The position numbers were made by a program, and so were the translations under genes. This document shows, piece after piece, positions 9,207 to 17,975 of a stretch of DNA of 64,000 bases. The notes beneath the pieces were generated by a model, which ran no database searches, was not told the DNA's origin, and saw nothing but the letters and a program-made list of their open reading frames with translations. How positions within the stretch are numbered: position 1 is the first letter of the stretch; the number at the start of each line of letters is the position of its first letter. Source of the DNA: Bin87 sp034423575 (GTDB taxonomy: Bacteria; Chloroflexota; Dehalococcoidia; Lucifugimonadales; UBA3495); NCBI GenBank assembly GCA_034423575.1, contig DAOUIF010000007.1:1-64000 (forward strand), in the 5' to 3' direction.

Positions 9207-9908
9207 GTGATCGCGTTGGCAGATTTCAGCGGCATCGAATGGGTCAGTTTCGACTGTTACGGAACGCTGGTCGATTGGGAAACGGGAATCCCCTCCGCGG
9301 CGACGGATGCCCTGGCCTCTTACGGGGTCGATCAGACCAACGCCGAGATACTCCGGTTGTTTGCCGAAGTGGAGCCGCTGGTCCAAAGTTCGGGTGAATT
9401 TAAGACCTACCGCGTCGTCCTGCGCGAGGTCATGGATATGATCGGCGACCGCCTCAATGTCCGGCTCGCGGACGAACACGCTGACTGCCTTGCCGAGTCC
9501 CTCACGCATTGGCCGGTATTCCCGGACGCCGGCCCAGCTCTGCAAACTCTGAAGCGGCGATACAGGCTGGCGATCATATCCAACGTGGATGACGACCTTT
9601 TCGCGGGTTCGGCCCGAGCGCTGGGCGTCGAATTCGATGCCGTGATCACGTCACAGCAAGCCCAGGCGTACAAGCCGAATTTGCGGAGCTTTGAACTTGC
9701 CGAGGCTGCAATGGGCGTCCGCAAGGAACGCTGGCTCCACGTCGGAGAGAGCCTGTACCACGACATCGGCCCGGCCAACCGGTTGGGCATCAGGTCGGTC
9801 TGGGTGAACCGCGCCGATCGCGGTGGGGGCACCCGGTCGACAGAGGCAATCCCCGACTTGGTCGTGCCGGATTTGACGGTCCTGGCCGAAATTTTGGTGC
9901 CGGCCTGA
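9207..9908 (+). CDS. HAD-superfamily hydrolase, haloacid dehalogenase-like
   Basis: A 233-residue protein with all four HAD motifs in order: SFDCYGTLVDW (nucleophile Asp16), ISNVD (motif II), a Lys in AYKPN (motif III), and HVGESLYHDIGPA (motif IV). A helical cap lies between motifs I and II. The layout matches type II 2-haloacid dehalogenases and related phosphatases; the sequence alone does not settle which. The start is GTG at 9207, with TTG at 9216 possible. A TATAAT at 9180-9185 is a likely -10 box, but the -35 is poor. It is separated by about 70 bp from the convergent mutS. Confidence 0.85.
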   Translation: MIALADFSGIEWVSFDCYGTLVDWETGIPSAATDALASYGVDQTNAEILRLFAEVEPLVQSSGEFKTYRVVLREVMDMIGDRLNVRLADEHADCLAESLTHWPVFPDAGPALQTLKRRYRLAIISNVDDDLFAGSARALGVEFDAVITSQQAQAYKPNLRSFELAEAAMGVRKERWLHVGESLYHDIGPANRLGIRSVWVNRADRGGGTRSTEAIPDLVVPDLTVLAEILVPA

Positions 9909-9979
9909 CGCCCTAAGGGTCGCGGCCCGAATCCGGCATTCATTCTGGAAACTGTCGCGCGCGTAGCGTGCGCCGTTCG

Positions 9980-12631
9980 TCAATCCTCCGGCCGGCGCGC
10001 CTGCTCCTGCAGCTCGTAGAGTTTGTTGATGGCTTCTAGCGGGGTGAGGTTCGACACGTCCATCCCCAACAGAGCCTCCGAGAGCCGATCGTGGCTCGAA
10101 GGGAAAAGCGGCAACGGCAACTGCGGCGACGGACCCGATTTTTGTCTCCCACGTCGGCCGGTTGCGGTGCCCGGTCCGTGGTCCTGCTCCAGGTAGGTCA
10201 GTAATTCCTGGGCCCGGCTCACCACGGAGGCCGGCATCCCCGCCAACATCGCCACGTGCACTCCGTAGGAGCGGTCGGCGCCGCCCGGCACGATCCGTCG
10301 CAGAAACGCGACCCGGCCATCCTCTTCGGACACGGCGACGCTATAGTTGCGCACTCCCGGCAACTGGGACTCCAGTTCGGTCAGCTCGTGGTAGTGGGTG
10401 GCGAACAGGGTCTTGCAACCGAGACGGGGATTGTTGTGGAGGTGTTCCACCACCGCCCGTGCGATGGACAATCCGTCGTAGGTGCTGGTGCCGCGGCCGA
10501 TCTCGTCAAGAACCACCAGTGAGCGCCAGGTAGCCTGGTTAAGGATGGACGCGGTTTCGACCATTTCCACCATGAAAGTTGATTGGCCGGTTGCCAGGTC
10601 ATCCTGGAGCCCCACCCGAGTAAAGATGCGGTCTACCAGGCCGATACTGGCAGACGACGCGGGAACGAAACTCCCGACCTGGGCCATCAGCACGATAATC
10701 GCCACTTGGCGTATGTACGTGGACTTGCCCGCCATGTTGGGCCCGGTTATCAGCATGATCTGGGCGTCGTCGGAGTCCAGGGCCGCGTCATTAGGAACAA
10801 AGGCGCCGGTCCCCAGTACCCGTTCCACCACCGGATGCCGGCCGTCGGCGATGCGAATGGCGACGCCCTCGTTCAAGTCCGGCCGCACGTATCCGTGGCG
10901 CACCGCGACATCCGCCAGACCAACGAACACGTCGGCGTGGGCTATTGCCGAGGCCAGGTGGGTCAGGGCCGGGCTGAGGTCGGCGATCTGGCGGCAAACC
11001 TGGCGGTAGAGGCTGCGTTCCAGTTCCTCGAGTTTTGCGCGGGCGTCCAGCGCCTGGCTTTCGAACTCCTTGAGCTCGGGAGTGATATATCGCTCACCGC
11101 CCGTCAGGGTCTGCCGCCGCTGGTAGTGGTCGGGAACCGCGTCGAGGTTTGAATTGCTGATCTCGATGTAATACCCGAAAACCTGGTTGAACCCGACTTT
11201 CAGGGTGCGAATGCCCGTGCGTTCCCGTTCTTCCGCCTCCAGGCCGGCGATGAACCCCCGAGCATCCCGGGACAACGCGCGAGACTGGTCCAGTTCGGGG
11301 GAAAACCCGGGCCGGATTACTCCTCCCTCGCCCACCGAGCCCGACGGATCCGGCTCGATGGCCTGCCCTATCAATGCCGTCACATCGGGGATGGGTCGCA
11401 AGTCCGTCGCGACCCAGGCGACCTGCGGGACTTCATCCCTGGAGAATATAGAACCCAACTCTTCCGCCGCCTCAACGCTGCGCTTCAACGCCAGTAGGTC
11501 CCGTGGGTTGGCGGCATTAGTCTGCACCCGGCTGAGGATGCGCTCCAGGTCTGAGATTTGAGACAGGGCAGACGCCGCTTCGTCGCGTCGGAAGGCGTCG
11601 TCGTGGAAGAACTGCACTACATCCAGCCGGCTCTCCAGCCTCTTCAAATCCAGCAGCGGCTGGCCCAGCCATCTGCGGAGCAGGCGGGTTCCCATCGGGG
11701 TACGCGTGCCATCCAGCGCCTTCAGAAGTGACATGTCGCTGCTGTCCCACCTCCCGGCGGCGAACAGCTCCAGGTTCCTCCGGGTCTGGGGGTCCAACGT
11801 CATGTACGAACCCGTGCTGTAAAGGACAGGCGGAGACAGCGCCGGCCGGTCACCCTGCCAGGCGTACTGCAGATATTCCAGGATCGCACCGGCAGACCGC
11901 ACCGCCAGCGGCTCGGCGGGCGCCCCGTTGGATTCCAGTCCGTAGGCCTCCAGGGTCAACACTTCGTAGTAGTCCAGGAGGGTGCGCCGGGCTGAATCGA
12001 GATTGAAAGCCGTGTTTTCCCACTGGTTGACGGATACGGTGTCGCCAAATCCTCCCTGGCTGGCGACAAGCTCCTGAAAACTGTCCTCGTCAGGAACCAA
12101 GATCTCGGATGGTTGCAACCGGGCTAATTCCAGGACCAGCCGGTCCTCACCCATCTGGCACAGGCCGAACTCACCGGTTGTGACGTCAACGTAGGCCAAC
12201 CCGGCCTGGCCATCGCCGATGCAAACCGCAGCCAGATAGTTGTTGGCCTGGTTGTCCAGCAACGCTGCCTCGATAACCGTGCCCGGGGTCACTACGCGAA
12301 CCACTCCGCGCTCGACCAGGCCTTTGGACGTCGCCGGGTCGCTCAACTGCTCGCAGATCGCCACTTTGTAGCCCTGCTTGATGAGCCGGGCAAGGTTGGC
12401 TTCCAGAGAGACTGCGGGCACCCCGGCCATGGGGACCCGCGTATTCTTGCCCATCGTTCGGGAGGTCAGCGCTATCTCCAGGGCCGTTGAGAGCGCGTGG
12501 GCGTCGTCGTCGAAGCACTCGTAAAAATCGCCCATCCGGAACAGCACCACGGCGTCCGGGTATGAGTGCTTAATGGTCAGATACTGACGGCGTACCGGTG
12601 TCAGGCGCCCGCCGCCCACCGCTGTAGACAT
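9980..12631 (-). CDS. mutS: DNA mismatch repair protein MutS
   Basis: Recognises mismatches and small loops and recruits the repair machinery. At 883 residues it has the normal length for MutS1. The mismatch-binding GDFYE (residues 34-38, with the intercalating Phe and its Glu) lies in the N-terminal domain. The ATPase domain has Walker A TGPNMAGKSTY, a Walker B LDEIGRGTSTYDG and FATHYHELTEL. The C-terminus contains Pro/Gln-rich and LYELQEQ-type segments as in other MutS1 proteins. The ATG at 12631 opens directly on the first domain. mutL is not in the window. The upstream intergenic region is shared with the divergent HTH gene. Confidence 0.97.
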   Translation of the reverse strand: MSTAVGGGRLTPVRRQYLTIKHSYPDAVVLFRMGDFYECFDDDAHALSTALEIALTSRTMGKNTRVPMAGVPAVSLEANLARLIKQGYKVAICEQLSDPATSKGLVERGVVRVVTPGTVIEAALLDNQANNYLAAVCIGDGQAGLAYVDVTTGEFGLCQMGEDRLVLELARLQPSEILVPDEDSFQELVASQGGFGDTVSVNQWENTAFNLDSARRTLLDYYEVLTLEAYGLESNGAPAEPLAVRSAGAILEYLQYAWQGDRPALSPPVLYSTGSYMTLDPQTRRNLELFAAGRWDSSDMSLLKALDGTRTPMGTRLLRRWLGQPLLDLKRLESRLDVVQFFHDDAFRRDEAASALSQISDLERILSRVQTNAANPRDLLALKRSVEAAEELGSIFSRDEVPQVAWVATDLRPIPDVTALIGQAIEPDPSGSVGEGGVIRPGFSPELDQSRALSRDARGFIAGLEAEERERTGIRTLKVGFNQVFGYYIEISNSNLDAVPDHYQRRQTLTGGERYITPELKEFESQALDARAKLEELERSLYRQVCRQIADLSPALTHLASAIAHADVFVGLADVAVRHGYVRPDLNEGVAIRIADGRHPVVERVLGTGAFVPNDAALDSDDAQIMLITGPNMAGKSTYIRQVAIIVLMAQVGSFVPASSASIGLVDRIFTRVGLQDDLATGQSTFMVEMVETASILNQATWRSLVVLDEIGRGTSTYDGLSIARAVVEHLHNNPRLGCKTLFATHYHELTELESQLPGVRNYSVAVSEEDGRVAFLRRIVPGGADRSYGVHVAMLAGMPASVVSRAQELLTYLEQDHGPGTATGRRGRQKSGPSPQLPLPLFPSSHDRLSEALLGMDVSNLTPLEAINKLYELQEQARRPED

Positions 12632-12957
12632 GGCGCCATTTTACTTCATGGGCCGACGCCCCGGGCGCGGCGGGCGGCCCGACGTGCCCGGCCGGGACTG
12701 CCTTGCTCAAGCCGGGGATCATTCCGCAATTGCGATGGCTCCGCCTAGCCTGATTTCAGATGCCCGGCCCGAATCGCGTCGACGGAGCGGATGCGGGCAA
12801 ATTTGCGGCAATTTTTATTACGATTCAAAAAAATCGGGCAAGATGTGGCACGGGGTCGGTGTGCGCATATATGACATTCGTGTATGATTGCGCCATCGCA
12901 TCACCCGCCAGCCCCGTTCCCCAGCGTTGCTGGCGAATAACAATGGGAAGAGAGGAT
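12632..12957. other. Divergent promoter region between mutS and the HTH gene
   Basis: 326 bases without a gene. The right half is A+T rich (about 12800-12895), with a TATGAT at about 12891 that could serve as a -10 box for the rightward HTH gene. No well-spaced -35 box accompanies it. Nothing further is evident. Confidence 0.35.
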
Positions 12958-13194
12958 ATGGCAACGCAGCGAATCAGAAAGACCAAGTTAATGCGCAGCG
13001 TGGAAGAAAAGCACGGGAGACAACTGGAGAGCCTGGTTCCCGACTTGGTCAACGAGATGGGAATGAGCCGCGCGGCTTCCCACTTGGGAGTCAGCCCAGC
13101 TACTCTCGGATACTGGATGTTGAAAATGGGGATCCAATACCGCCGCGTCGCGTTGGCTGATGGCGAGACTATCGAGGTTCGACGCCAGGGTTAG
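12958..13194 (+). CDS. Small helix-turn-helix protein
   Basis: 78 residues from the ATG at 12958, which follows an AGAGG box; longer readings upstream have no start signal. A basic N-terminus (ATQRIRKTKLMRSVEEKHG) precedes a predicted helical pair around NEMGMSRAASHLGVSPATLG, in which a helix, a Gly turn and a recognition helix can be seen. This is the arrangement of sigma-like or MerR/Xre-type DNA-binding motifs. The short beta C-terminus ends in Arg-rich residues. Likely a DNA-binding regulator; the family is not identified. The last 26 bases overlap the convergent cupin gene. Confidence 0.6.
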   Translation: MATQRIRKTKLMRSVEEKHGRQLESLVPDLVNEMGMSRAASHLGVSPATLGYWMLKMGIQYRRVALADGETIEVRRQG

Positions 13195-13645
13195 CTTCAG
13201 AAGAGGCCAGGGTAGGCTCGCCCAACCCTCCTTCCGGGACCTTCACCGCCTCGTCCATGCCGGGCCATGCCGGCATGGTCACGCAGACAAACCGCATTTC
13301 CGAGTCGGCGTCCGCTCTAAATTGGAAGTCCCAGCCCATGGGGATCACCAGGGCGTCGCCGGCAGTCACCCGGACCGGAAGGACCTGTCGTACCGGTAGG
13401 CCCGGAGGACAGCGCCACACGTCTCCGGTTCCGGATACGACGTACCACGCTTCCTCAACCGTGCGGTGGCGCACCGGCCGGCTGACCTCCCCGGCGCCGA
13501 TGGTGACCTCTACCACGCTGCACCGGGTCGCCCCGTGCTCGTCCGTAAGCAGGAGCCGAACCTGGGAGCCGTCCGGGGCGACGATAAAGTCGCCGGCAGT
13601 TTTACCCACCGGCGGTATCGACACCGGAGACGCGTCTTCGGTCAA
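13169..13645 (-). CDS. Cupin-fold protein
   Basis: 158 residues dominated by one cupin beta barrel: motif 1 is seen as SRPVRHRTVEEAWYVVSGTG and motif 2 as GDALVIPMGWDFQFRA. The expected metal ligands are only partly present (His and Glu in motif 1; the motif 2 His is replaced by Asp/Gln). Metal binding and catalysis are therefore doubtful, and a binding or sensing role is possible. The start is a TTG with no strong ribosome-binding site, so the N-terminus is uncertain. It follows the crotonase gene by about 30 bp on the same strand and is probably co-transcribed with it. Its 3' end overlaps the HTH gene tail to tail. Confidence 0.7.
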   Translation of the reverse strand: MTEDASPVSIPPVGKTAGDFIVAPDGSQVRLLLTDEHGATRCSVVEVTIGAGEVSRPVRHRTVEEAWYVVSGTGDVWRCPPGLPVRQVLPVRVTAGDALVIPMGWDFQFRADADSEMRFVCVTMPAWPGMDEAVKVPEGGLGEPTLASSEANPGVEPR

Positions 13646-13675
13646 GACGCCCTCGACCCAGAGGCCGGCAAGGGA

Positions 13676-14491
13676 TCAGGCGGAACGCGGCTTCCGTCCT
13701 TTCCGGGACAGGAAATCCGAGAACCCTTCTTCCACCGAGAGACCCTTGAAACGACCGGTACGGCCTTCGATCTCGTTACGGTACTGCTCTTCGATCGGCA
13801 ACCCGGAATGTTCCAGCAGCAACTGCTTGATGTTCGCCAGCCCGTCCACACGATTGCGCGCGATGCCCGCCGCTATCTCAAGCGTCCGGTCCATGAGTTC
13901 TTCAGACGGGAACAAATGGTTGATCAGGCCCATGTGGTACGCCTCCTCGGCGAAAACCTCACGACCGCTGAGCAACAGTTCCTTGGCCCGGTGGATGCCC
14001 ACCAGCTGCGGCAGGCTCCAGGTCGCATTCATCTGACCGTAGTTCACCGCGAGGAACCGGAAGCTGCTTTTTTCGCAGCCCACGAGGAAGTCCAGGCTGG
14101 TCGCCAGAACCGTGCCGCCGCCGTAGCAGAGCCCGTTCACCGCGCCGATGATCGGCTTGCTGCTGGTGTGCAGGTGCCAGGTGTATCCGGCGCGCTCGGC
14201 CTGTCCGGCCTCGCGCTCCTCGGGCGAAAGCTCGCGGTTCTCGTGGATATCCGCGCCGGCGGAGAAAGCGCGTTCCCCGGCGCCGGTGATGACGATGGCG
14301 CCGACGCCATCGTCCTCTTCATAGTCGGTGATGGCCTGGTCCAGCTCGCGCACCAGTTGAAGATTGAGGGCGTTAAGAACCTCGGGGCGGTTCAACGTAA
14401 CCACGCCGATATGGGTTTCGACCTCGTTCCGACCCATCATCGTCGGGCGCGTCACGGTTTCGGTGTTGATGCACGAGTAAGTGGTGACCAT
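13676..14491 (-). CDS. Enoyl-CoA hydratase/isomerase family protein (crotonase fold)
   Basis: 271 residues, the usual crotonase length. VVTLNRPEVLNALN is the N-terminal signature. The oxyanion-hole segments are AFSAGADIHE and GAVNGLCYGGG. A Glu-type hydratase pair is not clear after LVGIHRAKELLLSGR, so hydratase, isomerase and thioesterase activities all remain possible. Its substrates would be acyl-CoA esters. It is the first gene of a short minus-strand unit with the cupin and sits downstream of a hairpin that probably ends the YtxH transcript. Confidence 0.85.
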   Translation of the reverse strand: MVTTYSCINTETVTRPTMMGRNEVETHIGVVTLNRPEVLNALNLQLVRELDQAITDYEEDDGVGAIVITGAGERAFSAGADIHENRELSPEEREAGQAERAGYTWHLHTSSKPIIGAVNGLCYGGGTVLATSLDFLVGCEKSSFRFLAVNYGQMNATWSLPQLVGIHRAKELLLSGREVFAEEAYHMGLINHLFPSEELMDRTLEIAAGIARNRVDGLANIKQLLLEHSGLPIEEQYRNEIEGRTGRFKGLSVEEGFSDFLSRKGRKPRSA

Positions 14492-14564
14492 ATTTCCATC
14501 CTTGCCGTCCCGGAAGGGGATTGCCGGCGTCCTGCCGGAGCGCCCGCATTATAACGGCACTGAA

Positions 14565-14593
14565 GAAGGGCCGCCAATTCCAGGCGGCCCTTC
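14565..14593 (-). terminator. Hairpin downstream of the YtxH gene
   Basis: Perfect 11-bp stem GAAGGGCCGCC / GGCGGCCCTTC with a 7-base loop, between the YtxH stop (14627) and the crotonase start (14491). On the minus strand it is followed by a short pyrimidine run without a strong T tract, so it is a weak intrinsic terminator or attenuator. Confidence 0.5.
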
Positions 14594-14626
14594 CCAATTA
14601 TGACGGTGTTTCCCGCCGGGCGGCGG

Positions 14627-14866
14627 TTAGCATCGTCCGGCAAGGATGCCTTCGTCGTCCAGCACAAACTCAACCGGAGATGCCCGGTGGCCGCGCATCC
14701 GGCGCCAGAAGAAGCCGCCGCGCTGGTAGCCGGCCTTCACCCCACGCCGGATGTCGGATCGGGTCTCCCGGCCGCTCTTGGGCGCCAGCAGGATCCCCCC
14801 GGCTGCGCCGACGGCCAGTCCAGTCAGTATAAGGGCGGCGTTGCGCTTCACGTTCTGGTTCATCAT
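14627..14866 (-). CDS. YtxH-like small membrane protein
   Basis: 79 residues. The start at 14866 (two ATGs in tandem) has AGGAGG at ideal spacing. One hydrophobic segment, ALILTGLAVGAAGGILLA, is followed at once by PKSGRETRSDIRRG, the LAPKSGxExR signature of YtxH/general-stress proteins. A basic amphipathic tail follows. Such proteins are membrane-anchored and often stress-induced; the biochemical role is unknown. A near-consensus promoter lies 83 bp upstream, so the gene is expected to be strongly expressed as a single cistron ending at the hairpin at 14565-14593. Confidence 0.8.
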   Translation of the reverse strand: MMNQNVKRNAALILTGLAVGAAGGILLAPKSGRETRSDIRRGVKAGYQRGGFFWRRMRGHRASPVEFVLDDEGILAGRC

Positions 14867-14948
14867 GTTTTCCTCCTGTCCATTATCTGTTCCGAAAAGT
14901 TGGTTTGATATGGGTCGCGGCTTGTATACCGCGCTATTGATATTACGA

Positions 14949-14977
14949 ATTATAATACAAAGTAGCACGTTTGTCAA
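14949..14977 (-). promoter_or_regulatory. Consensus sigma-70 promoter for the YtxH gene
   Basis: On the minus strand TTGACA (14977-14972) and TATAAT (14954-14949) are separated by exactly 17 bases. Both hexamers are perfect. It points at the YtxH start at 14866, giving a leader of roughly 75 bases. Confidence 0.85.
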
Positions 14978-15141
14978 TAATACCGGGTGCGCGTGAGATT
15001 AAACCCCTCCGTATGCGATTGCCGTGCATCCTGCGTATCCATGCAAAACATAACGAGCCGGGTTTTGCGCTATACTGGCGCCGCCTGGCCGGATCGACTT
15101 GACACCTTAATGCCGGCTGACGGCTTCCACGGAGGGACATT

Positions 15142-16566
15142 ATGCTGGACTTGATCATCCGCGGCGGCCAGGTCGTCACGCCCTGGGGCGTTGGCGACTG
15201 GGACGTGTGTATCCAGGGTGAAAAAATCGTTGCCATCACCGCGCCCAATACCATGACCGATGACGTCCGCCGAGTCATCGACGCCACTGGGAAGATCGTC
15301 GTGCCTGGCGGCATCGAACCCCATGCACACATTGACGCCCCGATCATGGGACCCGGAAACCTGCGCACGGCGCCGCCGGAGCAGGTGAGTCGAGCCGCTC
15401 TGTTCGGCGGCACCACGACCCTGCTGGACTTCGCAATCCACCATCCGGGCAACACCATTGAAGAGGCCATCCAGGAGCGAAACAACTCCTGGCGCGGCAA
15501 TTCCTACGCCGATTACGCTCACCACCTGATGCTGCTTGGCGAAATTCCGCAGAGGACTCTCGAGTCGCTGCACGAGTACATCGAGGGCGGTTGGGCCAGC
15601 GTGAAAATCTTCACCACCAACATCCGCCCACCAGAAATGTCCGGCGAGCCCCGCAAGGTCGGCATGGGACACCTGCACGACCTGATGGAGGTCATCCAGC
15701 GCAACGACGCCATGCTTCTCGTCCATTCCGAGGACGACGACATGGTGCAGTACATGTACGAAAAGCTCCAGCGCGAGGAGCGCAACGAATGGTGGAACAT
15801 GCCGCTGGTCCACAGCAACGAGTCGGAGGACGTGTCCTTCCGGCGCGTGCTGAGGGTCGCCGAGTGGACCGGCTCCCCGGTGTACTTCGTGCACGTGAGC
15901 GCACGGGAGGGTATCAACGCCATCGGCGAGGCACGCAACAAGGGTATGGCGATCTACGGCGAGACGCTCCACAACTACGCCTGCTTCAACGCCAACAACT
16001 ACAAGGAAGAGAACGGGATGAAGTACCACACTTACCCGTCTCTCAAGTCGCCCGAAGACGCCGCCATGCTTTGGAAGGGCATCGCCTGGGGCGGCCTGCA
16101 CACCATGGCCACCGACGAGTACTGCACTGATTGGAACCTGAAAATCCAGGGCAAGTCGGTTCGCGACGTCACCGGCGGCCATAATGGCGCCGAGACTCGC
16201 GTCGGCATCACTTATAGCGAAGGAGTGTCCAAACGGGGCATGTCCCTCCAGCGGTTCGTGGACGTGACCTCCGCCAACGCCGCCCGAATCTTCGGGCTCT
16301 ATCCCCGCAAGGGAGCTCTGGCGCCCGGCAGCGACGCCGACATCACCCTCATTGACCCCTCGATCAAGAAGCGCCTGACGATGGACGACCTGCACATCAG
16401 TGACTACAGCATCTGGGAGAATTTCGAGATCGAAGGCTGGCCGGTCATGACCATCATGCGAGGCACGGTGGCCGTGGAGAACGGGCAGCTTACCGCCCCG
16501 GCGGGAGGCGGCCAGTGGATTGCCCGAAAGGTTGATCGAGAAGTCACCAACCGGCCGATTGGGTAA
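15142..16566 (+). CDS. Dihydropyrimidinase/hydantoinase-family amidohydrolase
   Basis: 474 residues, the usual length for cyclic-amide hydrolases that open dihydropyrimidines or hydantoins. The binuclear metal site is complete: His61 and His63 in EPHAHID, carbamylatable Lys155 in WASVKIF, His195 in LLVHSED, His251 in YFVHVSA and Asp325 in MATDEYC. The C-terminal beta subdomain with GSDADITLIDP closes the composite sandwich. The ATG at 15142 follows GGAGGG. The gene is monocistronic and followed by a perfect palindromic repeat. Exact substrate (dihydrouracil, hydantoin, allantoin-like) cannot be fixed from sequence, although an active enzyme is expected. Confidence 0.9.
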   Translation: MLDLIIRGGQVVTPWGVGDWDVCIQGEKIVAITAPNTMTDDVRRVIDATGKIVVPGGIEPHAHIDAPIMGPGNLRTAPPEQVSRAALFGGTTTLLDFAIHHPGNTIEEAIQERNNSWRGNSYADYAHHLMLLGEIPQRTLESLHEYIEGGWASVKIFTTNIRPPEMSGEPRKVGMGHLHDLMEVIQRNDAMLLVHSEDDDMVQYMYEKLQREERNEWWNMPLVHSNESEDVSFRRVLRVAEWTGSPVYFVHVSAREGINAIGEARNKGMAIYGETLHNYACFNANNYKEENGMKYHTYPSLKSPEDAAMLWKGIAWGGLHTMATDEYCTDWNLKIQGKSVRDVTGGHNGAETRVGITYSEGVSKRGMSLQRFVDVTSANAARIFGLYPRKGALAPGSDADITLIDPSIKKRLTMDDLHISDYSIWENFEIEGWPVMTIMRGTVAVENGQLTAPAGGGQWIARKVDREVTNRPIG

Positions 16567-16590
16567 TCGGACATATGCCGGCCGAATATC

Positions 16591-16618
16591 GTAGGGGCGA
16601 ATGATCATTCGCCCCTAC
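16591..16618. repeat. Perfect 28-bp palindrome, copy 1 of a dispersed repeat
   Basis: Half-site GTAGGGGCGAATGA is followed immediately by its exact reverse complement. It lies 25 bp after the hydantoinase stop. A second copy with the same core is at 18982-19005. It can fold as a hairpin and may act as a bidirectional terminator or be a REP-like mobile palindrome. Confidence 0.75.
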
Positions 16619-16645
16619 ATCGCACAAATCCCCTTGACTTTTGAC

Positions 16646-17158
16646 ATGACTGCACAGAGCGAAAATGGCCAAAATTGGGAATCGGTATCGGAAAGAATGC
16701 CGGAGCTTCTGGAAACGTTAAAGTCCTCCGAGCTTTTGCATCGGGACCGACGCGGGAAACTGCCGCAGGTTCCCGACCGCGGCATTTATGTTTTCTACCT
16801 CGGGGACAATCCTATCTACGTAGGCCGAACCAATCGGATGCGTCAGAGATTGCAAGAACATAGCCGGCGCAGTTCCTCGCACAATTCCGCAACCTTAGCC
16901 TTTGCGATGGCTTCCCTTATTGCAGCAGACCAAGGGATGGACTCGATCGATGCCCTCTCCAGAGACAAGTTGCAGCGTGATCCAGAGTTCAAAAAATTGT
17001 TCGATGCGACAAAGGAAGGGGTGCGCAGCATGGGCATTCGCGTCGTTGAAGTGGACGACCCGATAGAGCAAGCGGTATTTGAAGTCTATGCCGCTCTGGA
17101 GTTGGGAACGACACGAGGTCGAGGTCAAGTTGGCTTTAATGACTTCGAGAACCACTGA
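16646..17158 (+). CDS. GIY-YIG domain nuclease-like protein
   Basis: 170 residues from the ATG at 16646; the frame runs upstream into the palindrome without a better start. The core reads RGIYVFYLGDNPIYVGRTNRM: GIY, then a YVG in place of YIG, then the conserved Arg region. The catalytic Glu is probably the one in VFEVYAALELGT near the C-terminus. The domain occupies most of the protein, with a short helical N-terminus. GIY-YIG enzymes cut DNA as homing, repair or restriction nucleases; the isolated form here gives no clue which. It is followed at once by a Phd/VapC pair, making this a small mobile-type island. Confidence 0.75.
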   Translation: MTAQSENGQNWESVSERMPELLETLKSSELLHRDRRGKLPQVPDRGIYVFYLGDNPIYVGRTNRMRQRLQEHSRRSSSHNSATLAFAMASLIAADQGMDSIDALSRDKLQRDPEFKKLFDATKEGVRSMGIRVVEVDDPIEQAVFEVYAALELGTTRGRGQVGFNDFENH

Positions 17159-17198
17159 GCGAGGCGGCGTTCTTACCAGAAAATACCGCAGGGGGCAC

Positions 17199-17459
17199 AT
17201 GAGCAAAAAGTGGCAAGTTCAAGAAGCGAAAGCCCGGTTCAGTGAGCTCCTGGCGGCGGCGGAACGCGACGGCCCGCAAATCGTTACCAGGCGGGGAGTG
17301 GAGACTGCCGTACTCGTCCCCATCGCCCAGTGGCGCAGCATGGAAAAACAAACCAAACGCAATATCAAAGAACTGCTGCTTGCGCCGGAAGCCCGAACCG
17401 AAAATCTTACGCCCGCCCGCTCGGAGATGGCATTCCGGGAGCCGTCCGCCCTGGACTAA
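17199..17459 (+). CDS. Antitoxin, Phd/YefM family
   Basis: 86 residues. The start is the ATG at 17199 behind GGGGG; the frame upstream overlaps the GIY-YIG gene. WQVQEAKARFSELLAAAERDGPQIVTRRG is the typical Phd/YefM DNA-binding fold, with the QEAK-R-S pattern and the VTRRG turn. The C-terminal tail, which in this family binds and blocks the toxin, is rich in Arg and Pro. It is followed after 4 bases by a PIN-domain toxin. By family it represses its own operon together with the toxin. Confidence 0.88.
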   Translation: MSKKWQVQEAKARFSELLAAAERDGPQIVTRRGVETAVLVPIAQWRSMEKQTKRNIKELLLAPEARTENLTPARSEMAFREPSALD

Positions 17460-17463
17460 CCAG

Positions 17464-17871
17464 ATGCACTTACTCGACACGAATGTCGTTTCGGAACTTC
17501 GCCGCATCCGCCCCAACCAGGCAGTTTTAAGGTGGGTTGAGCGGATTCCACACGATCATCTGTTTCTGTCAGCGGTGACCATCGGCGAGATACAGGCCGG
17601 CGTAGAGATAACCCGTGAGCAAGATCGGGAGAAAGCCATCGAAATCGAGACGTGGCTCGTCGAATTGATGGATTCTTACAGCGTTTTGCCAATGGACGGG
17701 CCCACTTTCCGGGAGTGGGCCCGTCTGCAACACCGTCGGTCGAATACGCTGGCGGCAGATGCCATGATCGCAGCCACGGCCATCGTAAGTGGACTAATAG
17801 TTGCCACCAGGAATGTGCGCGATTTTGAGCAATTCGATGTGCAATTGCTCAATCCATTTCTCAGTCAATAG
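17464..17871 (+). CDS. vapC: VapC-type PIN-domain ribonuclease toxin
   Basis: 135 residues. Acidic PIN residues are in place: Asp5 in MHLLDTN, Glu42 in TIGEIQAG, Asp99 in LAADAMIAA and Asp120 in NVRDFE. These would bind Mg2+ for RNA cleavage. The upstream gene is Phd-like rather than AbrB-like, a well-known pairing (FitB/VapC with Phd antitoxin). The ATG at 17464 is 4 bp from the antitoxin stop, so translation is likely coupled. It appears intact. Confidence 0.88.
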   Translation: MHLLDTNVVSELRRIRPNQAVLRWVERIPHDHLFLSAVTIGEIQAGVEITREQDREKAIEIETWLVELMDSYSVLPMDGPTFREWARLQHRRSNTLAADAMIAATAIVSGLIVATRNVRDFEQFDVQLLNPFLSQ

Positions 17872-17975
17872 CGGTCGATTGCCTGTATAGCGTTGCCCTC
17901 GGTTGCCCCCCGGCAGGGGTTGGGATAGACTGCCCGCTAATCAACGTGAACGATAGGAACAGGAGCAGATCCCCC

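Noticed and set aside
15070..16608. Minus-strand reading of 512 residues
   Set aside because: Antisense to the hydantoinase-family gene, which has all metal ligands.
17199..17871. 17.4-kb and 41.4-kb toxin-antitoxin loci as duplicates
   Set aside because: Antitoxins belong to different families (Phd-like and RHH-like) and the PIN toxins differ outside the acidic residues.
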